Virus record (IMG/VR): IMGVR_UViG_3300025853_000058
Coordinates: 1-64,000 of that record
From: a virus
Reading direction: 5' to 3' (one strand)
DNA: 64,000 nucleotides
The notes under the pieces were generated by a model, which did not search any database, had not been told where the DNA came from, and worked only from the letters and a program-made list of their open reading frames with translations. Numbering within the stretch: the stretch's first letter is position 1; each line of letters opens with the position of its first letter. Below are positions 49,971-56,791 of the stretch, one piece after another. The position numbers and the translations under genes are program-made.

Positions 49971-50486
49971 TCACTCGGAGTCGGAAACCTCCGAGTTGTC
50001 GGTCTTTGGGGCAGGAAGAGCCATTCCTGTGAGATTGTCGCTGTTAAGCAACCCGTCCCAACGGTTGTCCTTGATTGCGGCCATCAACTTTCTTTTGACG
50101 GAAGCCGCTTGGTCTGCGGCCCATGATTCAATTGAATCATAGTGGCCGATTGAGTCACCTCGCTGGCGAGGGTGCATTACATCAAGAATGAGGTCTGCTT
50201 CACCAATTGAAGCAAAGGCATTCTCGATACGATTGATGACAGAATCCACACAGGCATTCATCTCCGCCGTGAGGCTGGATTGGATGCCTCGGCGAATCGG
50301 CGATTTTGGGAGTGTACCACACAATGAACGAACGGAAGCCCAAAACTTATCTCGGTCTTCATCGGTCGTCGCTGTCATTCCTGCTTGAAGTGTTGCTTCG
50401 ATAACCGGCCCAAGTGCGCCAGCATCATTATGTTCAAGCCAAGTTAAAATCTCGTTTGCTTTTGTTGCGTATTTTTGTTGTTCCAT
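49971..50486 (-). CDS. Paralogous accessory protein B
   Basis: 171 residues, paralog of the protein at 48291-48767: 'MEQQKYATKANEILTWLE', 'LPKSPIRRGIQSSLTAEMN', 'DSVINRIENAFASIGEADLI', 'VKRKLMAAIKDNRWDGLLNS'. Shared R-R-G-x-x-S-S and W-D-G-x-x-N-S marks. The Ser/Asp/Glu end 'TDNSEVSDSE' is acidic. It is GC-richer than the replication genes. Function unknown; probably highly expressed. Confidence 0.65.
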   Translation of the reverse strand: MEQQKYATKANEILTWLEHNDAGALGPVIEATLQAGMTATTDEDRDKFWASVRSLCGTLPKSPIRRGIQSSLTAEMNACVDSVINRIENAFASIGEADLILDVMHPRQRGDSIGHYDSIESWAADQAASVKRKLMAAIKDNRWDGLLNSDNLTGMALPAPKTDNSEVSDSE

Positions 50487-50503
50487 GTTTTTTCACCTGT
50501 CCT

Positions 50504-50545
50504 ATTCGTTTGTGAACGAATGAGTGATGCTTCGCCGGTGAAGCA
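50504..50545 (-). promoter_or_regulatory. Leader hairpins of accessory protein B
   Basis: Two hairpins lie between promoter and start: ATTCGTT-TGTG-AACGAAT (50504-50521) and GCTTC-GCCGGT-GAAGC (50529-50544). The ribosome site AGGTGA is 12 nt further on. They could protect the mRNA 5' end or control translation. Confidence 0.5.
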
Positions 50546-50564
50546 CTCCTATGGTTGTAATAGG

Positions 50565-50600
50565 ACTATAAATGGGGTTACCAAAGTACAACCATATGGT
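50565..50600 (-). promoter_or_regulatory. ACCATATGGT promoter element, copy B
   Basis: In the - direction: ACCATATGGT (50600-50591), TGTACTTTGG, TAACCCC, then ATTTATAGT, a good TATA box. It is 88 nt before the ATG at 50486 and would place the RNA start near 50541. A divergent use toward the + gene at 50664 is also possible because the core is palindromic. Confidence 0.65.
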
Positions 50601-50663
50601 TTAACTTTGAATACCCCGACTTTAACCCTATTGTAATTATATGATTGAACAGGAGTGAAACCT

Positions 50664-50879
50664 ATGATAGAAGCCCTACAAAGATACCTAAGCCAAGCAA
50701 TCAGCAACCTTCACATTATGAAGGCTGTTGAATTTGAATACGAAGATGAATACAACCCCGAACCGCCCATTTGGTACACGGATGAGTATTCGATGGAATA
50801 CTTCAAGATTGCCATGCAATTGGTCACTGATGAAGCATCTCGCCAATACCTTGAACACTACTACGGGGTGGAACAATGA
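50664..50879 (+). CDS. Hypothetical acidic protein
   Basis: 71 residues from ATG 50664 (AGGAG 8 nt before; an in-frame GTG at 50655 is less likely). 'MIEALQRYLSQAISNLHIMK' helix, an acidic Tyr-rich middle 'FEYEDEYNPEPPIWYTDEYS'. First of five short + strand genes. Family unknown. Confidence 0.6.
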   Translation: MIEALQRYLSQAISNLHIMKAVEFEYEDEYNPEPPIWYTDEYSMEYFKIAMQLVTDEASRQYLEHYYGVEQ

Positions 50880-51076
50880 GGACGAAGTATTCAATTAGTC
50901 ACTTTGGCGTTGAATTGTCAATCTTTGAAAGATTGATTGAATTTCATCCCAAAGGTGAATACCGTGACTTAGGAGACTCTTGCATTGTATTCAAACTTGA
51001 CCATACAGATGAATTTCAAGAAAGTTGGTTCATTGAAGATGTTGATGTTAAGGCATGGCGAGGTGAAGAAGAATGA
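50876..51076 (+). CDS. Hypothetical protein
   Basis: 66 residues, 'YSISHFGVELSIFERLIEF' and 'ESWFIEDVDVKAWRGEEE'. ATGA overlap with the previous stop. The end Glu codons contain the next ribosome site AGGTGAAG. Function unknown. Confidence 0.55.
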   Translation: MRTKYSISHFGVELSIFERLIEFHPKGEYRDLGDSCIVFKLDHTDEFQESWFIEDVDVKAWRGEEE

Positions 51077-51195
51077 AGGAATGGATAACATGCAAAAGCG
51101 GAGAATGCTCAACTTGGTTCAATGGTTCATCAGTGGCCTTTGTTGACTCTTGGAGGAAACTCCAAACATTCTGCAAATGCGAGGTGAGCGAATGA
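51073..51195 (+). CDS. 40-residue four-Cys mini-protein
   Basis: 'MKEWITCKSGECSTWFNGS' and 'LQTFCKCEVSE': Cys pairs C-x4-C and C-x-C, a likely zinc site. Joined to both neighbours by ATGA overlaps. Function unknown. Confidence 0.55.
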   Translation: MKEWITCKSGECSTWFNGSSVAFVDSWRKLQTFCKCEVSE

Positions 51196-51404
51196 CTAAA
51201 ATTTGCGTTGAACATAACGGTGAATTTGACGATAACGACGGAAAGGACATTTGTAAGACTTGCGAAGATTGGTTGAGTGTGCCGGAGAAGTGTGCAATCT
51301 GCGAACTTGACGATTATCACGATTCGGAGCAATACATTTGCGATGATTGTTTTCGAGAGTTGGAGTCGTTGAAAGCCGACCAATTAGCATCGAGGTGGGA
51401 TTGA
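51192..51404 (+). CDS. Zinc-finger protein with three Cys pairs
   Basis: 70 residues from ATG 51192 (GAGGTGAG before it). 'MTKICVEHNGEFDDNDGKDI', 'CKTCEDWLSVPEKCAICELD', 'YICDDCFRELESL'. At least six Cys in CxxC pairs could hold two zinc ions in a RING- or treble-clef-like arrangement. Function unknown; a RING-like reading would be of interest with the ubiquitin-like set but is speculative. Confidence 0.6.
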   Translation: MTKICVEHNGEFDDNDGKDICKTCEDWLSVPEKCAICELDDYHDSEQYICDDCFRELESLKADQLASRWD

Positions 51405-51405
51405 A

Positions 51406-51624
51406 ATGGATTTTGGAACAGCAAAAGCATGGAAACAAATTAATTTGGCTCATGGTGAACACAAATACGAAAAGGTGTGGGTTGGAGGCCAGCGCACTGA
51501 TGATGCAATGATTATGTTTAGCGACTCCTATGGGGACATTTTGGTTGAAATCGTGTTCACTAACACAAGGGGTCCAAAATTCTTCACGATACCAATTGTG
51601 CATCAATTGATTGAGTTGGTTTGA
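51406..51624 (+). CDS. Hypothetical protein
   Basis: 72 residues, beta rich, 'KYEKVWVGGQRTDDAMIMFS' and 'GDILVEIVFTNTRGPKFFTI'. Last gene of the small + strand group, 1 nt after the previous stop, followed by a terminator. Family unknown. Confidence 0.55.
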   Translation: MDFGTAKAWKQINLAHGEHKYEKVWVGGQRTDDAMIMFSDSYGDILVEIVFTNTRGPKFFTIPIVHQLIELV

Positions 51625-51655
51625 GTTGGTTTAGGGCGTTTGATTGGGTAATGGG

Positions 51656-51687
51656 GGTGGGGCTACGGCTCCGCCCCTATTTTTTTT
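51656..51687 (+). terminator. G-C hairpin + U8 terminator of the short + group
   Basis: GGGGC (51659-51663) pairs with GCCCC (51673-51677) around an imperfect TACGGCTCC loop, followed by UAUUUUUUUU on the + strand. It ends the 50664-51624 group. Confidence 0.7.
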
Positions 51688-51704
51688 ACTGTTTCGAGGT
51701 TCAT

Positions 51705-51730
51705 AAATACCCAAAGTTGAACCATATGGT
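51705..51730 (-). promoter_or_regulatory. ACCATATGGT element, copy C (orphan)
   Basis: In the - direction: ACCATATGGT (51730-51721), TCAACTTTGG, GTATTTATG, which looks like a TATA box. No - strand gene follows; RNA from here would run antisense into the end of the + strand group. The CTTTGG spacing equals that of copies A and B. Confidence 0.5.
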
Positions 51731-51779
51731 TGTAATACGGGGCTTTGCTGACATTCTTTACAAACTCAAAAAATGACAT

Positions 51780-51818
51780 AAAAAAAGACCCACACCCCGC
51801 CGAGGCGGGATGCAGGTC
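51780..51818 (-). terminator. 15-bp hairpin + U7 terminator
   Basis: In the - strand RNA GACCTGCATCCCGCC (51818-51804) pairs with GGCGGGGTGTGGGTC (51801-51787), three G-U pairs, followed by seven U. Two further hairpins (CGACCC-CGCA-GGGTCG at 51825-51840; CAATTC-GTC-GAATTG near 51850) lie between it and the stop of the gene at 51867. Confidence 0.8.
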
Positions 51819-51866
51819 GGCTCTCGACCCCGCAGGGTCGTGTTTTCGTCAATTCGTCGAATTGAT

Positions 51867-52124
51867 TCACCAAGAGGTGTTCAACCGAGTCGTTTCGATG
51901 ATGTATCGAGGGTTGGCGACGGATTCAACTGCTTCGTTGAATTTATCTTTGTTTTTGCCACGAACGGTTCCGGTCATCTTTTGAACGGTTCTCATGATTT
52001 GGCGAACATGGGCCTTCATCATTCGATTGACTTCCTTTTGCGCTCCACTACGATTTTGGTAGGGGGTGGTTGAACAGTAGGCATCTTTGTTTTGTGTGTC
52101 AATTATCGTGTAAATTTCTCTCAT
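51867..52124 (-). CDS. Hypothetical basic protein
   Basis: 85 residues from ATG 52124: 'MREIYTIIDTQNKDAYCSTT', 'GAQKEVNRMMKAHVRQIMRT', 'TRLNTSW'. Basic helix in the middle could bind nucleic acid. Single-gene unit with copy D of the promoter element and a strong terminator. Family unknown. Confidence 0.6.
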   Translation of the reverse strand: MREIYTIIDTQNKDAYCSTTPYQNRSGAQKEVNRMMKAHVRQIMRTVQKMTGTVRGKNKDKFNEAVESVANPRYIIETTRLNTSW

Positions 52125-52161
52125 CGGTTTCACTCCAACACTATGACAACAATACGGTTAA

Positions 52162-52192
52162 GTATTGGGGTTATCAAAGCATACCATATGGT
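52162..52192 (-). promoter_or_regulatory. ACCATATGGT promoter element, copy D
   Basis: In the - direction: ACCATATGGT (52192-52183), ATGCTTTGA, TAACCCC, AATACTTAACC. It stands 43 nt before the ATG at 52124, nearly the same distance as copy A from its gene. Confidence 0.6.
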
Positions 52193-52587
52193 TGTGGAAT
52201 AGATTATCTATATAGTTCTATGTAATGGAGTATATTAGCATTTGTTTTGATTATAATTCATTGATTCTATTGAAGTTTATCCTCTTCGTTTGGATAGTTT
52301 TGACTCATATTGAGTCTATTGCTATTTATATTTAGATAAACTATAGTATCTATATATATCTATGATATTGAGTCTATTGTCATATACTCCATCTACAACC
52401 ATATGGCTTTGCATAAATTTTTTATTTTTAATTAAGTTAATTGTTTTAGTTAATTTAATGCTTATTTAATGATAATAACTATCAATTAGAGTTAATTGAA
52501 CCATTAATACTAGCATAGATTAACTTGTAGCCCTCAAAAACGATACACTTAATACCTCACAGCAATAGCAATAGGCAGGGGAGTCCT
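52193..52587. other. AT-rich divergent gene-free region with repeats
   Basis: About 395 nt between the - strand genes and the + strand late array. ATATTGAGTCTATTG occurs twice (about 52309 and 52368), the first inside a palindrome GACTC-ATATT-GAGTC. A fifth palindrome copy, ACCATATGGC, lies at 52398-52407 followed by CTTTGCATAAATTTTTTATT, which could serve as a + strand promoter. Candidate switch region or origin. Confidence 0.4.
52398..52424 (+). promoter_or_regulatory. ACCATATGGC element, copy E, possible late promoter
   Basis: ACCATATGG is followed directly by CTTTGCATAAATTTTTT on the + strand. One base of the palindrome differs, and the spacer is shorter than in copies A to D. It is the only copy that could drive the + strand array starting at 52588. 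Confidence 0.35.
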
Positions 52588-52812
52588 ATGAGTAGTGAAG
52601 ATAGTGTATTAGAACAACTATCGTCCATTGTTGAATCTATTAACCCTATACTCGAAGATATACGAGCAAACTCATCAAAGCGTAATATACAGACTACTGA
52701 AGAGAATAAGGTTATATTGAGAGAAATAGCATACAAACTACGGTTATTAAAGAATGATGTTATTACTATCATGCACCCTAATAAAACAACACAAACAAAA
52801 CTATTCAATTAA
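52588..52812 (+). CDS. Hypothetical helical protein
   Basis: 74 residues: 'SVLEQLSSIVESINPILEDI' and 'VILREIAYKLRLLKNDVITI', amphipathic helices that may form a coiled coil. GGGGAG stands 5 nt before the ATG. First gene of the + strand late array, separated by 131 AT-rich nt from the tagged genes. It lacks the W-x-x-I-L-K start. Confidence 0.6.
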   Translation: MSSEDSVLEQLSSIVESINPILEDIRANSSKRNIQTTEENKVILREIAYKLRLLKNDVITIMHPNKTTQTKLFN

Positions 52813-52943
52813 GTATTATTAAAATAACTATTTTTAAACTGGGAATAGATAATAAAACAATTAAAAAAAAACGCTAGTCCCACAAAAATTCCGCCACAAT
52901 TTTTCAAAAACGACTTTTCATTAAATTTAATAGGGGATATAGC

Positions 52944-53195
52944 ATGAGTTGGAAAGATATACTTAAAGATGAAGGAAAAAGATATAGAACTCTTAATTCA
53001 GCCGAAACTCCTGACCCTGATGAAAAAGATAGATTTGAAATTGATGAAGGGGATTTTTGTATTAACTGTGGTAATGAATTAAAAGAAGATGAAGGATTTA
53101 CTAATACTAGACTTGGGCGAAAGTATGATGATATTTGTGATGCTTGTAAGCGTCTTTCCCCACATGACCCAAATTCGCCTTATCACGGGAGTTGA
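52944..53195 (+). CDS. W-x-x-I-L-K tagged protein with zinc ribbon
   Basis: 83 residues. N-terminus 'MSWKDILKDEGKRYR' is the tag shared by this array. The middle 'DFCINCGNELKEDEG' and 'YDDICDACKRL' form a four-Cys zinc ribbon. Preceded by AGGGGATATAGC. Member of the array described in the findings; a virion or prohead location is inferred. Confidence 0.65.
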   Translation: MSWKDILKDEGKRYRTLNSAETPDPDEKDRFEIDEGDFCINCGNELKEDEGFTNTRLGRKYDDICDACKRLSPHDPNSPYHGS

Positions 53196-53200
53196 GCAAT

Positions 53201-53461
53201 ATGACTTGGCAAAACATACTAAAAGAACTTACCCCTAAGCAGAAGAAATTAGACCGTAATAAAAACGGTGAAATTGATGGTGAGGACTTTGCCATGCTTA
53301 GAGAAGAAGGGGTTAATAAAGAAATGAAAACATTCGAGAAGGATAAGAACGAGGCTGCATCAGCAGCAAGTTTGTCCGATTTAAAGGAGCAATTAAAAGA
53401 TGCTCCTAAATACATTAAGACAGCATTAAACGAAATTGAAAGATATTTACAAGGTGAATGA
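53201..53461 (+). CDS. W-x-x-I-L-K tagged protein
   Basis: 86 residues from ATG 53201: 'MTWQNILKELTPKQKKLDRN', then 'KNGEIDGEDFAMLREEG', which resembles one EF-hand-like loop (D-x-N-x-x-G-x-I-D), and helices 'DLKEQLKDAPKYIKTALNEI'. The tag decides the start. Possible calcium binding is speculative. Confidence 0.65.
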   Translation: MTWQNILKELTPKQKKLDRNKNGEIDGEDFAMLREEGVNKEMKTFEKDKNEAASAASLSDLKEQLKDAPKYIKTALNEIERYLQGE

Positions 53462-53462
53462 T

Positions 53463-53780
53463 ATGACTTGGGATTATTACAACGAAGATACAGTAGAAAA
53501 AGGAATGAAAGATAAAGTAAAGGCATTAATCAAAAGAATGAAAGATGCTTCCTTTAAGAGAAAAATGAAGAAGTTCTTAAGAAATAATTTAATTGTAGAT
53601 TATAAGGGTGAGGGCTATAAGCACCCCGAAGGATATGTATTTAATAGAACTACTGATAGAGAACAGTCACTAACAGAAGCAAAGCAACTTCTTTTAAAAA
53701 TAGTAGAAGAATCATGGGATGAAACTTTTCCTGAAAGGAAAGTAGTCCAGCCCTATGATGATTCCGGCGGAGAACTCTAA
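53463..53780 (+). CDS. Protein with degenerate tag
   Basis: 105 residues from ATG 53463: 'MTWDYYNEDTVEKGMKDKV' keeps M-T-W but not I-L-K; then a helical basic stretch 'KALIKRMKDASFKRKMKKFL' and 'GYKHPEGYVFNRT'. The last part resembles small phage proteins with a K-H-P-E-G motif. Its start is close to the previous stop with GGTGAATGAT as ribosome site. Confidence 0.6.
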   Translation: MTWDYYNEDTVEKGMKDKVKALIKRMKDASFKRKMKKFLRNNLIVDYKGEGYKHPEGYVFNRTTDREQSLTEAKQLLLKIVEESWDETFPERKVVQPYDDSGGEL

Positions 53781-53793
53781 GGAAGTGAATGAT

Positions 53794-54228
53794 ATGACTT
53801 GGGAAGATATATTAAAAGTTAAAGACATGAATACCGGCGAAATGCTAAAGGTTGATATTGCAGAATTTGTTGCTGAATTAAAGTCTAATTTAAAAGATGC
53901 AGCGTTAGGATTTGAAGGATTAGTTGAATCTGGTAGAAAAGCCAGATTTGAAGTAAGAAAGGTTAATGGTAGTCAAACAAGACCACGACTTGACAATGAT
54001 GTTGGTTGTGGTGTTAGGATTATTGCAAGAAACTTAGGTGAAGAATTGATTAGGTATGATATACAAATTCGATTTGACCCTAGAGATACAACCAAAGGTA
54101 CTGTTGCATTAGTTAATGGTAATGAACTTAAATTGCTTATGAATGATGAAGTTAATGGAACCGGTGGTTTAACAAACAGAATTAAAGAAGCCATTAAGGA
54201 TTCAGTAAATAAAAGCCGGAGAGTTTAA
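53794..54228 (+). CDS. W-x-x-I-L-K tagged protein
   Basis: 144 residues from ATG 53794: 'MTWEDILKVKDMNTGEMLK', then alpha/beta sequence 'GCGVRIIARNLGEELIRYDI' and 'GTVALVNGNELKLLMND'. An upstream in-frame ATG (53755) would hide the tag inside, so the internal start with GGAAGTGAATG before it is preferred. Function unknown. Confidence 0.65.
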   Translation: MTWEDILKVKDMNTGEMLKVDIAEFVAELKSNLKDAALGFEGLVESGRKARFEVRKVNGSQTRPRLDNDVGCGVRIIARNLGEELIRYDIQIRFDPRDTTKGTVALVNGNELKLLMNDEVNGTGGLTNRIKEAIKDSVNKSRRV

Positions 54229-54229
54229 T

Positions 54230-54931
54230 ATGACTTGGGAAGATATACTAAAAGCAGACTTCTCTTTTAGAGATGTAATTAAAAATTCAAGAGGCGTATA
54301 TGCTGGTATTTTTGACCGTATTCAAATGACACCCGACCTTAGCAAATTAGGCGGTGCGGTTTTAGGAGATGCTCTTAAAGTGCTTGAAGATATTGAAGGT
54401 ATGACTGTCGCTGATAAAAGAAAAGCGGCTGAAGTTGTTTTAATAGAACCTATGCTCATAGGTCTTGATATGATGAATGACCCTTCAATGGATAAAGAAC
54501 TTGACAATTTGATGGAAATGAGAGTGACACAAATAGTTGAAGATAAAGATAGTGAAGAAGAAGATGAAGCATTATCTCCAGAACAAATAGATACTATTCA
54601 ACAAATTGCTGATAAATCAGTAAATGCTGTTCGTGATGAAATGAAAGCATCTATTGATGAAACTCTTAGCAAAAAATTTGGAGAAGAATTACTTGGGGCC
54701 GAGAAACAAGAAGTGATGCAAGGTCTTACGGAAATAGTTTCAAGTAAAGAATTTGTAGGATATATCGCAGTATTGTTAAACGCTTTAATTATTAAAGTTG
54801 CTAACGAGTCAAGAGAAAAGGCAAAGGAATCGGATGATGAAGTTGAAGTTAATCCTGATGAAGACTTCCCACCATCTTTCTATGAAAGAGAAAGTACAAT
54901 GAAATCTTGGTTTGATAGTGTTAAGCGGTGA
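54230..54931 (+). CDS. W-x-x-I-L-K tagged helical protein
   Basis: 233 residues: 'MTWEDILKADFSFRDVIKNS', helical body, acidic stretch 'KDSEEEDEALSPEQIDTIQQ', and an end 'TMKSWFDSVKR'. The Glu/Asp-rich helical nature is like scaffold or internal head proteins. It is the longest of the simple tagged proteins. Confidence 0.65.
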   Translation: MTWEDILKADFSFRDVIKNSRGVYAGIFDRIQMTPDLSKLGGAVLGDALKVLEDIEGMTVADKRKAAEVVLIEPMLIGLDMMNDPSMDKELDNLMEMRVTQIVEDKDSEEEDEALSPEQIDTIQQIADKSVNAVRDEMKASIDETLSKKFGEELLGAEKQEVMQGLTEIVSSKEFVGYIAVLLNALIIKVANESREKAKESDDEVEVNPDEDFPPSFYERESTMKSWFDSVKR

Positions 54932-54936
54932 TTTCC

Positions 54937-55626
54937 TTGTGGTGGGAGATTCTTAAAAATGCTAAGATTAGTGGTAAAGCCACTGGTCAAGGCAAATCTT
55001 TGGATGCTTCTAAAATTAAAATCAATATAGATAAAGAAGATTGCAATAAGAAATTAAAGGAACTTCAAAGGTTCTTAAAGTCTTATGGTACAAAAATTGA
55101 ATCTGTGTTAAAAAGAACAATAGAAAAAATTAACAAGGATAACCCCCCAACAAATAAAGAAACTAAAGAGGATAATATTTCTGGAACCGCCCCTCTAAGA
55201 TTTCATAAAGAGGTGGGGGAACATTATAAGGGAATGGTAGAATACAGAATTGCAACAAGAATTAATCGAAGTACTTTGCGTATTTTGGTATATTATGAAT
55301 ATAAGCCTATACCTGAAGAAATGGCTTGTAAATTAATAGACCTGTACAATTCGCCAGAATCAGATGATTTGAATATGAATTCAGATTATGAAAATGACCC
55401 CCACTTACACGCTCATCGTAAAAAAGGTAATTCAAGATTAAAGTATGATGCGCCTAGAGTGTTTTTGTCTGCCGGAGCATACTTTCCAGCAATACTGAAA
55501 TTAGGTGTTGAAATGAGTAATGGATATTTTTCAAATTATGATAATCAAGATGAACATCTTAAAGAAATATATGATGCTATTCGACTATTAGATGCTAGTA
55601 ATAAGATTGAGGCTATTCTTAGGTGA
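54937..55626 (+). CDS. Tagged paralog 1 (conserved head, variable body)
   Basis: 229 residues. I place the start at TTG 54937, 4 nt after GGTGATT, giving 'MWWEILKNAKISGKATGQGK' followed by 'SLDASKIKINIDKED'; this head is shared with the next three genes. The body ('YRIATRINRSTLRILVYYEY', 'KPIPEEMACKLIDLYN') differs more but keeps the P-E-x-x-A-C-K mark. Likely structural or internal protein. Confidence 0.65.
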   Translation: MWWEILKNAKISGKATGQGKSLDASKIKINIDKEDCNKKLKELQRFLKSYGTKIESVLKRTIEKINKDNPPTNKETKEDNISGTAPLRFHKEVGEHYKGMVEYRIATRINRSTLRILVYYEYKPIPEEMACKLIDLYNSPESDDLNMNSDYENDPHLHAHRKKGNSRLKYDAPRVFLSAGAYFPAILKLGVEMSNGYFSNYDNQDEHLKEIYDAIRLLDASNKIEAILR

Positions 55627-55631
55627 TTTAC

Positions 55632-56117
55632 TTGTGGTGGGAGATTCTTAAGAATGCCAAGTTGTCTGGAAAGGCAAAAGGTAAATCTTTTGATGCTTCT
55701 AAAATTAAGATTAATATTGATAAAAATGATTGTAAGGAAAGATTAAGAAAACTAATTTGGTTTAATACAACAGAACCAGCACCTAATAAATGGTTTCAAT
55801 CAGTTGGTAAAGCACCCTCACAGGGAAGTTATATGGTTAACACTCCATCATTTAATAAAATTCCTGAAAAAACAGCCTGCAATATATTACAAGCAATGAA
55901 ATCCATTGATTTAAATAATATAGAAGATAGTGAATTTGTAAGACAAGGGGAAGTATTACATAAAGATTTTAATGTAGGGGAAGGTTATGCGGTACATCTT
56001 GAAGTAGATGAAGAAGATAATGTTATTAGGTATTTCATTGGAGAAATTGGAATTACAGATGCCGCTTGGATTATGTTTTCTTTTTCCGACATTAAAAAAT
56101 GGATGGCTGCATTATGA
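55632..56117 (+). CDS. Tagged paralog 2
   Basis: 161 residues from TTG 55632 after GGTGATT: 'MWWEILKNAKLSGKAKGK', 'SFDASKIKINIDKND'. The body has 'NKIPEKTACNILQAMKS', again the P-E-x-x-A-C mark, and a C-terminal 'GITDAAWIMFSFSDIKKWMA'. It shares the head nearly residue for residue with paralogs 1, 3 and 4. Confidence 0.65.
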   Translation: MWWEILKNAKLSGKAKGKSFDASKIKINIDKNDCKERLRKLIWFNTTEPAPNKWFQSVGKAPSQGSYMVNTPSFNKIPEKTACNILQAMKSIDLNNIEDSEFVRQGEVLHKDFNVGEGYAVHLEVDEEDNVIRYFIGEIGITDAAWIMFSFSDIKKWMAAL

Positions 56118-56791
56118 ATTGGTGGGACATACTCAAGAACGCCAAACTTAGCGGTAAGGCTAAGGGTAAAGGTACTTCTTTCGATGCTTCTAAGATTAAG
56201 ATTAATATTGATGAAGATGATAAATGTAATAAGAAACTTCAAGAGTGGGCAAATAAATTAAAGAATTATACTTTGTTAATGGAAATGCGCTTTAAAAGAA
56301 TGAAACTTCTTCAAAAACATTTTGAAATTGTGGAAGACACATCTTCATCCTTGAAAGGAGTTGAATTAAAACAAAAAAAGACTAGTCAAAAATATATCTA
56401 TGAAGGTATAATGGTGGGCTTACATGAGAGTGTTAGGTTTCTCTACAATCCTGTACCTGAAGAGGTCGCTTGTAAAGCAATTGATATGCTTAAAAAATCT
56501 ACAACAATTGATGACTACGATGTAGACAATAGTTCGATTGATGCTAAAGGATTGCCTTATTTAATTAGTGTAGTAAATAGGCAGACATATGCAAGCAATC
56601 TGTGTGGATTGTCTATTAGTGTTCAAGGAAAGATATTAGTTTCGCTTTCTTGGAGTAATGGAAAAAATCTTGTTACTGGAACTAATGAATTTAATAGGGA
56701 CTTAAAGAGTGATAGTGATAAGAATAAGAATGTCTATCATTTATCTGGATATTATGAAGCAGGGAAATTTGGATATAGTTGGTGGAAGTAA
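56114..56791 (+). CDS. Tagged paralog 3
   Basis: 225 residues from ATG 56114 (overlap ATGA with paralog 2): 'MNWWDILKNAKLSGKAKGKG', 'TSFDASKIKINIDEDD'. Body with 'YNPVPEEVACKAIDMLKKS'. The C-terminus ends 'YEAGKFGYSWWK'. Synonymous codon differences to paralog 4 show that the head is kept at protein level. Confidence 0.7.
   Translation: MNWWDILKNAKLSGKAKGKGTSFDASKIKINIDEDDKCNKKLQEWANKLKNYTLLMEMRFKRMKLLQKHFEIVEDTSSSLKGVELKQKKTSQKYIYEGIMVGLHESVRFLYNPVPEEVACKAIDMLKKSTTIDDYDVDNSSIDAKGLPYLISVVNRQTYASNLCGLSISVQGKILVSLSWSNGKNLVTGTNEFNRDLKSDSDKNKNVYHLSGYYEAGKFGYSWWK

Noticed and set aside
51192-51404. RING-type E3 ligase
   Set aside because: Cys pairs are present, but the His and spacing needed for a RING cannot be shown; kept as a zinc-finger protein.
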